From: Gentiana macrophylla
Lineage: Eukaryota > Streptophyta > Magnoliopsida > Gentianales > Gentianaceae
Direction: 5' to 3'
Length of the DNA: 64,000 nt
Assembly (NCBI GenBank): GCA_026214975.1
Contig: JAOBSW010000762.1
Coordinates: 620,001-684,000, forward strand
Part shown: piece by piece, positions 44,392 to 56,732 of the stretch
Numbering within the stretch: position 1 is the stretch's first letter
How the letters are laid out: the number at the start of each line of letters is the position of its first letter
The notes under the pieces: model-generated
What the model saw: only the letters and a program-made list of their open reading frames with translations
Database searches by the model: none
Told to the model about the DNA's origin: nothing
Position numbers and translations under genes: made by a program

Positions 44392-45785
44392 CCAGCTGAT
44401 AGGAGAGTTGTTACATGCAAATGGATCTTCAAAGAGAATGAAGGAATGAATGAGGCAGAAGGGGTCAAGTATAAGGCACGTTTGCTTGCAAGAGGGTTCA
44501 GTCAGAAAGAAGCGATAGACTTTGATTAGATATTCTCACCGGTGGTCTGACACACTTCAATCAGAGTGTTACTAGCAATGGTAGCACAGCTGGATCTTGA
44601 ACTTGAGCAGTTAGATGTGAAGACAACTTTTCTACATGGTGAGGTAGATAAAGAGATATACATGACTCAGCTAGAGGGATTTCAAGTTCCCGACAAGGAA
44701 GATGTTGTGTGCAAGTTGAAGAAGTCCATGTATGGACTGAAATAGGCTCCTAAGATAGTGGTATAAAATGTTTGACAGTTACATGATCCATTTGGGTTAT
44801 AACAGAAGTCCATATGACTGTTGTGTGTATCACAGTCAGCTGAGAGATGGATCACATATCTATCTTGTCTTGTATGTGGATGATATGTTAATAGCTGCAA
44901 GGAAGAAGTCTAATGTTCAAAATCTGAAGAACCTGCTCCGTGCTGAGTTTGAAATGAAAGATTTGGGTGCAGCCAAGAAAATTTTAGGGATGGAGATTTG
45001 GAGAGATAGAAGTCAGAAGAAACTATTTTTATCTCAGCAGGGTTATATACAGAAGATATTGGCCAGGTTTGGTATGTCTGCTGCAAAACCAATAGATACT
45101 CCTATGGCATTTAATGTTCATTTGTCTATTTATGCTTCACAATCAGTAGAGGGGAAGGAGTATACGTCAAAAGTTCCATATGCTAGTGCGCAGATGGCGA
45201 TCGATGATGCATACTGGTGTGCACTAGGGCGATTCTGCGGCTCAGTTGTCGGTGTTGTCATCAAGTTCATGGCTCAACCTGGAAAGGAACACTGGAAAGC
45301 TGTGAAAAGAATGTTAAGGTACCTTAGGGGTACAGCTGATGTTGGTCTCATTTATGAAGGTGATACTCAAGGTCTGATCATAGGTTACTGTGATGCTGAT
45401 TATGTAGGTGATGTGGACAGTAGAAAATCAATTTCTGGGTATGTTTTCACATTGGGGAATTCTGTTTTCAGCTGGAAAGCAACTCTTCAGGCCACGGTGG
45501 CTTTGTCAACTACTGAGATAGAATATATGGCTCTTATTGAAGCAGCCAAGAAGGGTATCTGGTTTAAGGGACTAGTCAGTGATTTGGAGCTACATCAGGA
45601 TCAAGCAGAGATTTATTGTGACAGTTTGACTGAAATTTGTCTGGCTAAGGATCAGGTTCATCATGAAAGAACCAAGCATATAGACATCATGTATTAGTTT
45701 CTAAGGAATGAGAATAGGGTTGTAGTGAAGAAGATTGACACTGAGGATAACCTTGCTGATATGTTCACTAAACCAGTTTAGCAGA
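44392..45785 (+). pseudogene. Tork-like copia RT and RNase H, continuation after the nested insertion
   Basis: The RT resumes at 44392, past the target duplication, with VTCKWIFKENEGM and KYKARLLARGFSQKEAIDFD, then a TAG. The conserved YGLKQAP block reads YGLK-stop-AP near 44740. The catalytic block YVDDMLIAAR is intact near 44880. RNase H follows (YCDADYVGDVDSRKSISGYV; TTEIEYMALIEAAKKGIWF) and ends with HHERTKHIDIMY and a stop at 45697. The C-terminal tail runs in frame to about 45785. Confidence 0.92.
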
Positions 45786-45993
45786 GTAAGTTTCAGTTGT
45801 GTCTGGATTTGCTGAATATTCAAAGCTTATAATCTGGAAATCTGGAAACTCATCTGAGGGCAGGTCAGTTGAGTGGATTCTATGGAGTAACATGGTACAG
45901 TACATCTAGCATTGACGAATGCATCTGGCACAAGTACATATGTTTATGTAATCTGGTTGACTATGAATGAGAGTTCAAGTCAGGGTGGAGATT

Positions 45994-46492
45994 TTTCAGT
46001 AAAGTGACTTAAACACTACATCTGGTAGAACCAATCTGGAAGTCAGATGAGTGATGGTCAGCTGAGAAGTGTATTCAAGTCTGTGAGAAGTCTGCTAGGA
46101 AGTCTGCTGAGGTTCATATGTTATCAGTAGCCTACTAAGGTTTTGGATACATCTGAGTTCTACGTCTGGGCAATGATCAGCTGGGTGGGTCAGCAGAGCG
46201 ACTCACATCTAGGGCATTTATGGAAATCTAACAAAGATCATTGACAGTTAGGGTTTTAGGGATCTGTGCCTATAAATACCAATTGTATTGATCATTGTAA
46301 ATGTGTGTAATCCGTCTGAATTTCAGTGCATAATAAATATCTCTTTTATGTCCGTAGAGTAGTCGGCACAATGCCAGAAACCAAGTTATATCTTGTGTTC
46401 TTTTTGTTTCTGTTTCTCTGTGTGATTATTTACGTTAGATTGCTTCTTTGTTTATCTTTTTTCATCTGGATGCTCTCTATCCTGTTATAACA
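45994..46492 (+). repeat. 3' LTR of the Tork-like copia element
   Basis: 499 bases, preceded by a purine tract (cagggtggagat) and followed by target duplication aaact at 46493-46497. Confidence 0.93.
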
Positions 46493-46497
46493 AAACT

Positions 46498-46760
46498 TTT
46501 TTTGAAATTCTATTTAAACAAAAAAACTTTTGAGAAGGTAGTATATAAACAATTTCCCCCGGTAAGAAATAGGTTATTGAGTAATGATGTGGCTTATTTG
46601 TATTGGTGCAAGTATATGGTGATGTGTCTTGCTTGTATTTGTCCACATATGTGGTGTTAGATATGGTGTACACATTCTGTTACAGAATGTTGATATATGC
46701 TTTGTACCCTGACATTTGACAACATAATATAAAATTATTCTCTTTCAACTTTTCTACGTT
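46498..46760. mobile_element. Probable LTR remnant of the partial Ale-like copia element
   Basis: This AT-rich stretch lies directly before a primer-binding-site-like cgtatcagagc (46761-46771) and a copia gag start. It is therefore probably the LTR, but its 5' end and partner LTR are not visible here. Confidence 0.45.
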
Positions 46761-46782
46761 CGTATCAGAGCTGGCCGTGGCC

Positions 46783-47592
46783 ATGGCGAATTCCGTCCAA
46801 CCGACAGACACCGTAAATTCCCCTCCGGTGGCTTCACCAATCAGTCCTAGCACTTAACCACAAGAAATTAACACTAGTATAGCTACTCAAGCTACACTTC
46901 CACCATTTTCAAACTTCCCCGGTAGTGTTCCAAATTTTACAGTCTCCGGCATGTCTCTTCCGCACATGCAGTCCCCTATTCCGCCATTGTATCCACCGGG
47001 TCAGGCTTTTCCGTCACCATTTCCGACCATTATGAGCTTTCTGCAACCTAAATCTACGTTTGGAACAAACTTATATAAAATCATCACTGTGAAAATCGAT
47101 CAGAATAATTATCTTCTATGTAGGTACACCATACTCCTTATTATCCGAGGCCATAAACTGGAAGTCCACCTGTTTGGAACAAATGTTCCACCTGCATATC
47201 ACTCCTCTACAGTTGGATCTTCATATCTACAACCAACTCTCAGAAATCCGACACACGATGAATGGATGGTTGTAGATCAATTACTCATTGGTTGGCTGCA
47301 TGGTTCCATGACGGAATAGGCTCTACAAGAAGTTGTTGGGTGTAATTTGGCTCATGAAGTATGGGTAACATTGGAGACGTTTTTCAATAGCCAGGCTCAG
47401 TCCAAGATCCTTGAATTTAAGGATGCTCTCACAAAATCTAGTAAAGGTGCTCGTTCTATGCCAGATTACCTAGCTCAAATGATGCTATTCTGATGGTCCA
47501 GCTGCTGCTGGATACCCCATTTCCAGTTCAGAGCTCATACTTTCTACTCTTGGAGGTTTACCCAGGGAGTATGAATCTGCTATCATTAACAT
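46783..47592 (+). pseudogene. Ale-like copia gag, truncated by a SIRE-like insertion
   Basis: ATG 46783 opens MANSVQPTDTVNSPPVASPI, then an early TAA in the Pro/Ser-rich N-terminus. The gag core is visible (KIITVKIDQNNYLLCRYTIL; LLIGWLHGSMTE; AHEVWVTLETFFNSQAQSK; GARSMPDYLAQ). It is homologous to gag of the element at 39339-44386 but is a separate copy on the other strand. The frame is lost near 47480. Homology ends at 47592 with the word for I-I-N-I, where a new LTR begins. Confidence 0.85.
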
Positions 47593-47935
47593 TGTTGGGA
47601 TATTGTTGTGTCTACAATAATCCATTACATGGTTTGATTAAATTTACAGTATCTAAATTTACGTGCCATGTATATTTTATTGTGACTAACCCTGCCAAGA
47701 AGTCGTATGACTTACAAAGGCATTATTTGTTTTGCATGTACCCTGAAACACACCATAAATGATTAGAACTTATGTGTGTGTATGATATATTTTTATCATC
47801 ACCATTTTATATGATATGGTGTCCCACATGTGATAGAATTGTCACTAAACTGACATTGGGCTAAATCTAAGACAAAATTTTGGCCCAGTACTCCTATAAC
47901 CCAGCCCCAGTCCATAACCCGGAAATCCTTTACCC

Positions 47936-47943
47936 TATATAAA
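47936..47943 (+). promoter_or_regulatory. TATA box in LTR A
   Basis: TATATAAA is preceded by ccc and followed by a C/T-rich leader (ctcttcacctctctctctc), a classic plant promoter layout. Confidence 0.55.
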
Positions 47944-49105
47944 CACAAACCCTAACCCTACTCCCATTTCTTTCACCGTTTCCATTCCTGAATGCTCTTC
48001 ACCTCTCTCTCTCAGCCTCTGAAAGCCTTTCATCCTCCGAAACTCAAATCAGAAAACTATCACCGATGACTATCTCATTTTTCCGATTGACTTCATGATC
48101 GAGAATCCTTTCCACTATTATGAATTTGCTGAGAAAATTCAGTCTTCTATGAAGCTGTTCTCTTTTCTTCGATTAATGAAACTAGCCGTTCTCCACTTTC
48201 AGATAATGATGAACTTACCTTGTCAATCCAAATTTGTTGCTATATCCTGAAGATGCTGTCTCGTAATCTGGTAGCTCTTTTGGATGTGCTATAACTGAAT
48301 CGAGGTTTTCGAGAAATAGATCGAGAAAAAGGTATGACCTTTTGACAATCCTTGGATGATTCAAGTCTGACTCGATGATAGGCACTTTTAAATCAAAAAG
48401 AGGATAACCTTTACTTAAGAAATAAAGTCTGGTGGCTTCTCTATCTTTGTTTTTGAACATGCAATAGTTCTTGGTTTCGATCTGACCTAAATCGGCACTA
48501 GTAAGCATTGGTATAACTTTCTTCATTTTCTATCTCTTTCATTTTCATTCAGATCTGCCTATGAAATCTCACTCTCTGATCTTTCGATGAAGGATTATAT
48601 ATATCTGAATGATATAAACATGTGAATAATCTCTGTCAAAACCTTTGACATGTTTATATACTTTGCATTACAGTTTGCATAATATTTCCTGGTGTAATAT
48701 GAATCTGTCTGAGATAATCATATAGTTCTTGGGCTATTTGTCTACTCTATGGATATATGCCTATCTAAGTGATGAAGGTTTGATGAAACCAGTGCGTTTA
48801 TGATTAAAACATACAGGTCTAATTTGATTTCGGTCAAAAATGAAGAAATACCTCTAATGTTAATTCTGAGTCTCAATGATCATCACATTGATAATTATGA
48901 CAAATTAACCAAGTCGGATTGTGCCTCTTGGGTATGTGTTTCAGGTTTATCTCTATACCCGGTTCATATACAAGTTTATGATTTGAGTAAAAAATCAACT
49001 TGATTATTCAAATGATAAACTTCCTTTTGCATTTGCCATAATGGGATTATTATTACCTAAACCACACTAGAAGTTTACATTAATTACTATATATCATTTC
49101 TAGGT

Positions 49106-49247
<142 letters not shown>

Positions 49248-50929
49248 TTCTTTCATATTATTTGAAATAGAAAATGAAGGGTTTTTCTAACTACTTTTAT
49301 TATTGCATCGTAAACTTAAAATGTTGTGTCTGTCTTTTGTGTAAATGAAACGTTTTCTCCTTGAAAAAACAAACAGTCAGCCTCTTTTTAAGATAATGGC
49401 ATTTACTTTTCAAAGAATTCTATTTCCTATGCAGTCTCTTTCATTATACATTAATTGCATCTCATTTATCATTCACCTGTTGCATTACCCGAGCCTCTTA
49501 ATACCTTGTCTATTACTTGGCTATATGATCCCATTGATACTAATCTGATTAAGCAACTAAGCTGATCAAACATTTTCTAAAATACTAAAAATCCTCCTTT
49601 ATTTTTCTGAGTGTTTGCCGAAAATCTTATTCATCTGTTCTTGTGTTCAGTGTGAGTAAGTCTGTGCTTAATCTTGAACTCTTAACTAAGTTTGAGATTG
49701 AAGTTGGTTGTGGGGATTGCATCAGGGAACTGGATTGGACTTGGATTTCTCCTTGGTTGCTTTCTGGTGACTTGTGCAACATTTTCTCCCAACCTGAACC
49801 CCTGTGGTTCATTGTCAGTAAGTTCCCGTTTCATTTATTGTTTTCAGATTGCTTTTATCAATTGTGATTTTGATATTTGAATCTGTTAGAATAAATACCG
49901 AAGGTTGTTGTATTGTTTTGTTGTGTCATCTTTTAGTAACCGAACTGTGATTGATTTTTTAGTGGTTAAGATTCTCTCACTACAGTGTGAAGTAAAAGAG
50001 TGACAAGTCAGAACACCGTTTCATCTTGTATCCTACCCTTACAATTGTTGTAATTTGTAAACTGAGGAGTACCCAGTGAATCTGTGTGTAACTGTGATTA
50101 ACACATGGGATTGATTGGTTAGTCTAAATAACTAAAATCAATCTGATTATCTTTTCTAGAAATAAACTAGAAACACACTTATATCATTGCATGCTAAACA
50201 AATTAGGAATTAACTTGTTAATCTTCTGAAGTGTTGACTTCACAAGAACCTTAGTCTATTAACATTGATTCTAGCTAGATCTTCCGCCTAGTTTATTATC
50301 AATAATAGGTTAAGTAATTTATAAACTCCATAAAAGTCTAAAATTTAAAAAGCCGTAGTATCCTATACACCCCCCTCTCGGATAAATATTACGCATAACT
50401 CGATCCAACAAGTGGTATCAGAGCTTGGTTTCTTGTGAATCAATTTCTGCTATTTTGCTTTTTGGTTAACCACTTACTTCTGCCTGCTGAATTGCTGTGT
50501 TTAAAACCTGCTATTTGCTATAACATGATTTTGTGCTAAGTGCTGCATATCTGCCTTGTTACTTTGTGTTTATAGCTGCTGCTTGTACTGCCTATACTAT
50601 CTGGTAACTGCTACTGATCTGTACCATCTGTCGGTGTTACATCAGAGTTTTTTGTTTCACATTTTAAAACTGCTAAGTCGACGTTCTGAACATTAGGTTC
50701 ATCCACTCTTATTGACAATGTTTTAAATTTCAGCAAACAATTAAGTTTTAAGGCCACCCACACACCACTCATCAACACAAATATCGAATCTGAGATCTTT
50801 GCACATCTTATTTGAATCCGTCTAATAACTGCATTGTAATTGTTTCATTTGTAACACTACATTAGTTTTTAGTGCATTGAACTGCACAGTATTACATCTC
50901 ACTCTCATTAAACGCCTAGATATAATTAC

Positions 50930-52947
50930 ATGGCATCCATGAACTATAACCAAGAACCACCACGATAGGGCTTATCTTTGGTAGGACCTCCCTATTTCGA
51001 TGGTACTGGTTATATTCAGTGGAAGAGGGCAATGCAACTTCATGTAGAGGCAATGGACATCCGTCTATGGTACATTATAGTGGATGGACCCTTTGTCCTT
51101 ACTAAGGAAGGTAGAGATGAGGGTGTGATAGTACAAGTTAAAAAGGAAAGGGCTAAATTAGATGATGACGATTATCGAAAGATGACCCGCAACTCCAAGG
51201 CTACCGCTATCCTTGTTAACGCTCTAAGTCCAGCTGAGGGCAAATACGTCTTAGACTGTAAAACTACAAAAGATATTTGGGAATGCTTACAAATGCGTCA
51301 TGAGGGCAAAAATCAAGTTAAGGATAATAAAATTAACCAACTCATGTTTACATATGAATCATTTAGGATGGATTCAAACGAGACAATCAGTGACATGGAT
51401 ACCAGATTCACGGATATTATCACTACACTTTCTGCATAAGGTAAAAACTTTAAATCCAAAAAGATTGTGCAAAAGATCCTTGAAAGCCTACCCAAAGAAT
51501 GAGATGCCATGGTTACTGCTATACAACAGGCTAAGGATTTGAACACACTCAAAAAGAATGAATTGATCGGTTCTTTTCTTGTGCATGAGAGCATACTGAC
51601 CTCTTGCAAGAAAATGAAGCCTGAGACTAAGGGATTAGCATTCAAGGCTAAGTCCCAACCTACCGAGACTAAGACCACCACAAGTGAGAGTGATGATTAA
51701 GATCATGCACATATGGTTCGCAACTTCAAAAAATTTCTGAAGTACAATAAAGCATCAAAATCTGATTCAAAAGCCCACAAAGGCAAGGCCAAAGGGGCAT
51801 ATGACATTCGTTGCTTTGAATGTAACCAGAAAGGTCATATTGCCAGTGACTGTCCGATTCATAAATCTAAAAATGATAAGAAGTCAAAACCGGCATTTGA
51901 AAATAAAAAGAAAAGCAAACCTGTTCTAGCCGTTTGGTCTGATAGTTCAGACAATGACGCTGTAAATTCTGTCTCTGAAAAGAGTGAGAAAGCAAATGTT
52001 GCCCTTATGGTATATTCTCAGACCACCAATGACACGGATGAGACTTCGTTCACAAATGATAAGCTGAATGAATTAAATGAAAAACTGGCTATTGAAAAGT
52101 CACACATCAAAGGTAAAAATGAACATCTACCAGAAATTATTTTTCAAAATGAGGATCAAATCCTTCAATTGATTAACTCTCTAAGTTCACTTGTGATGAA
52201 GTTCAAAGATCTTGAGTTGGAAAATTCTTTCTTAAAGCTAAGTCTATTAAACTCAAGAAAACCATTCAAGGGTCAAAGAAGGGGCCTATAGTCTGTGAGT
52301 ATGAGACTTCTAGAAGGAGACTCTTCTCAAAGACTTAAAGGTCAAAGAAAAGATAATGGAACCAAGGCCAATTTCCTTAAAAAATCAAACCCCTTTCCCC
52401 AAAATATTTTTCAAACAACACACGAAAGCACCCACTCATGCATATAAGTATGACCAGAGGTACTCAAGGAGTCTGACTTGACAGAATACCTCTCATCAAA
52501 CAAACAATGCTCCACGTATGCATAATGATTATGGGATACACCAAGCACTTAACTACACATTTTTCAAACCTCGAGTATCTTATAATAATTTTCAACCATA
52601 ATATCACTATGACCAGCCCCTCTATCAATATGGGTCTTATTTTGTCTTTTATGAACAACCATCTAGTTCTTATAGATCTAGACAAGTACATAAACCCATG
52701 GTTAAGAAAATATGGGTAACCAAAGTTAGACAAGTATGGGTGAGTAAGGATTCCACCAATACTAACCCTTAAGGACCCAAAAGACTAAAGGGGACCTCAA
52801 CTACTCTTTGGCTGCCCTAAACCGAGACCATGAAGAATCCAAACAAATGGGAGCTAGACAGCGGTTGCTCTAGGCACATGACTGGAAACTTTACACTTTT
52901 TCGATCATACGAACTGAAATCCAAAGGAGGCTCTGCCACTTTCTATT
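50930..52947 (+). pseudogene. SIRE-like element A gag and protease start
   Basis: ATG 50930 opens MASMNYNQEPPR and hits a TAG, then GLSLVGPPYFDGTGYIQWK (gag N-terminus). The core has VLDCKTTKDIWECLQMRHEG and MDTRFTDIITTLSA with a stop. The zinc knuckle CFECNQKGHIASDCP is intact near 51815. A coiled-coil tail follows (LNELNEKLAIEKSHIKGKNE). The protease block WELDSGCSRHMTGNFTLF lies near 52850-52900. The sequence breaks at GGSATF, where the insertion of element B begins. Stops are spread throughout. Confidence 0.88.
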
Positions 52948-54330
52948 AGGAACATTTTTTTTATATTTTGATGATGGTCATACTAGCTGGTATAGCAAGC
53001 CTGAAATAGGTTAGAAATATTTGTATAAGTCTTTACGTAGAGTCTGACATGTTGTATAAGTTGAGTCAGACAAGTATTGTACTAGTTGGTAGGATGGCAA
53101 AGTAAAATAGAGATCTAGCAGAGTGAAGCCAACCAAGTACCAGCAGAGAAGCATGAAGACATTATGGTCTGACTAATAACCAGGGAAGTCTGTGATGATC
53201 TTGGATAAGTCTAAGATGTATTTCAAGTGATGAAGTTTATTGTTAAATATGGTGTACACTGATCTCACCCAAATCAAGGATCAGTGAAGTACAAGGATTC
53301 TTGTAAACTCAAAGAAATCAAGAAAATGGTGAACCGGCAAAGTGAACTGTCTATCGGCTGAGTAAGAACAAAGAAGTGAAGGAAGTACCAAACAGCCAAG
53401 TTAGAAGGATCACTTAACCGTTCAGGGAACGGCCAAGTAAACGTTACTTGTTCAGATCCAATACTATAAAGATCAAGCATTAAATGCACAATCAATTGAA
53501 GATCTATCTAGGACAGATTTTCTGATAGACGTTTGAAAAAGAAATCCGATCACTAAAATCAAGGAGAATATAATTGAGGGGGAGTCAAGAATTAAATCAA
53601 GGATTATTCTCCAAATTAAATAGCCAACGGATGAAAATTCAAATCAAGGATAATCAAGGCTATAAATAGAAGGCATTGATAGACAAGAAAAGAAGATTGA
53701 ATCTAATAAGAAACAAGTAGAAACTCTGTCAATTTGAAGAATCTTCTATCTATGCTTAAAGGAAAACCTCTAGAGATCAACTCAGCAATCAGAGCTCAAA
53801 ATTCCACATCAAGCACTGAGATTGATGAGAAATCTGTGAATCCAATTCACATCAACTGAAGCAATTGAATCAGAGGAATCTGAGAAGGAGTTGCAGCGTG
53901 TGTGATAGCTGCTGAAAGATTTGTTCTCAAGGAGCAGTGATAGAGACTGAGTCACTGAAGCTTTTGTATCTAGGGAGTGATAGTCTTGCAGATTGTGAAG
54001 CTTATGTAGCCAAGGACAATTGTGCTATTGTATCTATGAAAACAATAGTGAATTCCTCCAATCATCACAGGAGAAGAGTGGATTAAGGGATTACACCACC
54101 CTGAACCACTATAAACCTTTGTGTCTATTTACTTTCAGCAATTTACTTTACAGCGCTTTATTTCATTGCATACTATATTTGTGATTGCATAATCTACTTT
54201 GAACCAACATTTAAAGAAGGGACTTATCCGCTGCCCAAAAGCTTTTAAATATAAGAATTTTTTTTGAAACTCCACTATAGTCATTCACCCCCCCCTCTGA
54301 CTATAGTTGTACCATTCTCTAGGACCAACA
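52944..54330 (+). repeat. LTR of SIRE-like element B
   Basis: 1,387 bases. The start tattaggaacattttttt, then ttgatgatggtc, resembles SIRE LTR starts. A TATA box TATAAATA lies at 53661-53668 and the end is tctctaggaccaaca at 54330. Confidence 0.75.
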
Positions 54331-54458
54331 ATTGGTATCGGAGCAGTGTTCCCAGTATCAGAACCTGTTCAGATATGATTTTTGGTAACATGTAGATCAC
54401 ATATTTTCAAAGTAGTTTTTAAATCTGTTCTTTCTAAATATATCTCTTATTTGTACTT

Positions 54459-56732
54459 ATGGATTCCTCAAATTTTATGACTAAAGTACATGTATTCAAT
54501 GTTAATAATTTTGATGACTATAAAACAAAAAATGCTGGATGTAATCAATGATGTCCCAATTAAGATCATGACTGTGATATCCACATGAGCAGATCAAGGA
54601 AATGAAATAAACAAACCCAAGAAAGATTGGACCAAGGATGACAAAAGAAGAGCAAACCTAGATTTTATTGCAAAAGACCTGATTTTGAAGACTCTGGACA
54701 ATAATATGTTCATGAGGATCAAAGATTGCAAAACAACAAAGAAGATGTGGGATAAATCAGCACTGATCAATGATGGATTAGAAGAAGTCAAGGAAAACAA
54801 ATTATCTGTTGCCAAACATAAATTTGAGAACTTTAAAATGAAGACTGATGAATCCATTGATCAAATGGATAACAGATTTTCAAGCATCATCAGTGAACTA
54901 CAGTAACTTGGACATACATACCCTCAGAAGGAAGTTTGTCTGAAGATATTGAGAGGTCTACCTGAAAGATGGAAGATCATCACATCAGTACTTAGAGGAA
55001 CAATAAATCTTACAACTCATCGATACTTTAACTCGATGTCTCAATCAAGGCTCATGAATTTGAGTTGAACGGTGAAGACGAGTGCACCAAAGAGAGGCAC
55101 ACCAAGGCCGGTTGCACCTTGGTGGCACCTCAAACAAAGCAAATCGGTGATACATGCAAAGAAAAAGACACAAGAACTGAAAGAACATGTAGCCTTACTG
55201 ATCAAACATTTTGACAGGTTTAGCTAGAAGAAGCAATTCAAAGGAAGCTCATCATTAAACAAGAAGTCAAGCTCAAGCAAAGACATGAAGAAAAGGATGA
55301 TGAATACAGATGCTTCAACGGCAAGAAAAAATGTCATTTCAAGGCTGATTGTCCTGAAGAAAAAGACAAAGATGAGGATAAGAAGAAGTACTAGAGAACT
55401 GAAAAGAGAAAGAGCAAGAAGGCACTCAAAGCTGAAACTAGCAGTGAAAAGAATGAAGAATCATCTGATAATGATTCTGATGATGATGATGAAGCTGACA
55501 GCTCATACACAGCTCATACAATGAAAAGGCCTACCTATGTCTTATGGCTAAAGAATCTAATGAAACAGAGGTAACATCTAGTTCATACTCATCATCAAGT
55601 GCATCCACATCTGACACTGTACAATCTTCTTTTCTCCCCTTAGATTCTGCAAACCTAATTCAAAATCTCATGAGTAAATTTGAAGAAATTCAAGTAAATC
55701 ATGAAATTCTAGAACAAGAATGTGAGAATCTAAGAAAGGAAAATAAAATATTAAAGAAAGAACTGGATGAAATGAAAGCTGAACAGACTAGTAAGGAAGT
55801 TCACTCAAATGATCAACAAGCAGCAGTTGATCACTCATCTGATGTTGAAAGACCAGCTGAGAAAATTTCCCTACCAGTTAAGAGCACCACTACACCACTA
55901 ATTGCACCAGCTTACGAACCCTCAAAAAGGTTTGGATCCAAATCTAGTCTTAGCTACAACAGTCAGGATGAGGAAAGAAACAATGGACAACACAATTCTG
56001 AATCAAGGACCAAAACTGGACCTAAATTCAGAAAAAATAAACCATAATTTCCACCACTCATCCTGGACCGGTGAATTCAAAACTCAGTGTAGTGAAATAG
56101 TCGAATAAATCATCAAAGCAGCCAATTAAAGGCAAAGGCTTACTGAAAGGTAAGGGAAGACTTTACCCTTCAAAAGATGATTGGAATGTTGTACCTCCAA
56201 AATACAAGAAGAAACCATTTCATGCTATGCATCATGTGTTCAAAAAAAGCCAACCAAGGTATGCTCCTAGACACAAGAAGCAATATGAAAAGAAGTATCC
56301 TCCTGCATATTGGAGAGTGAAAAATGATGCAAATGCACCAAAAAGTAGAAAAAAGTATCATAATACCTTTATCAAAAATATTAGAAGTTATTCTTCCATG
56401 CCTTATACATATGAAGTTGATGACTTCAATTATCCAAAAAGAATGTCCTTTGGATATACACTTGGAGTAGGAGGCATGACTGCTAACGGATATGGACCCA
56501 AACAGTGTTGGGTACTTAAACATACTCAATTTGTTTTGTAGGATGTCTGGTACATAGACAGTGGATGTTCCAGACACAAGACAGGGAACAAGGGATGGCG
56601 GACTGACTTTAAAGCTTTTGATGGACCCAAAGTAACTTTTGGAGGCAAAGAAAACACAGGAAAAATTAATGGGGAAGACATAATGCTCAAAAACAGTTTG
56701 AAGATTCAAAATGTGGCTTATGTTAAGGGACT
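54459..56732 (+). pseudogene. SIRE-like element B gag, coiled coil and protease start
   Basis: ATG 54459 opens MDSSNFMTKVHVFNVNNFDD and soon breaks. gag continues with DCKTTKKMWDKSALINDGLE and KTDESIDQMDNRFSSIISEL. The knuckle is altered (CFNGKKKCHFKADC, one Cys missing). The 167-residue open segment 55544-56047 is Ser-rich, then a coiled coil (LEQECENLRKENKILKKELD). The protease block reads VWYIDSGCSRHKTGNKGW near 56550-56590. Similarity ends after QNVAYVKGL at 56732, close to where element A was cut too. Confidence 0.85.

Larger units (their letters stand above)
36224..46492 (+). mobile_element. Ty1/copia (Tork-like) LTR retrotransposon, interrupted by another copia element
   Basis: LTRs of 496 and 499 bases lie at 36224-36719 and 45994-46492. 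The 5-bp target duplication AAACT is perfect (36219-36223 and 46493-46497). The left LTR starts TGTCAG; in the right LTR this has become TTTCAG. A tRNA-Met-type primer-binding site (TGGTATCAGAG) follows the left LTR at 36723. Gene order is gag, protease, integrase, RT, RNase H, as in all copia elements. The zinc knuckle WKSNCPKKK suggests the Tork/Tnt1 clade. A minus-strand copia element sits in its RT region at 39339-44386, so its own length was about 5.2 kb. Confidence 0.95.
52944..56732 (+). mobile_element. SIRE/Maximus-like copia element B, left part
   Basis: Element B starts inside the protease of A. Its LTR spans 52944-54330 and a primer-binding site TGGTATCGGAGCAG follows at 54333. gag, a coiled-coil region and the protease site follow, and the element is cut at 56732 by the Athila-like element C. 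The presumptive target site in A is ctttc (52939-52943). The LTR's first dinucleotide reads TA instead of TG, apparently a G-to-A change. Confidence 0.8.

Noticed and set aside
48215..48526. Minus-strand ORF of 103 residues in LTR A
   Set aside because: It lies within the presumed LTR, has no family likeness I can see and no upstream promoter on that strand. I leave open that a small insertion is present.
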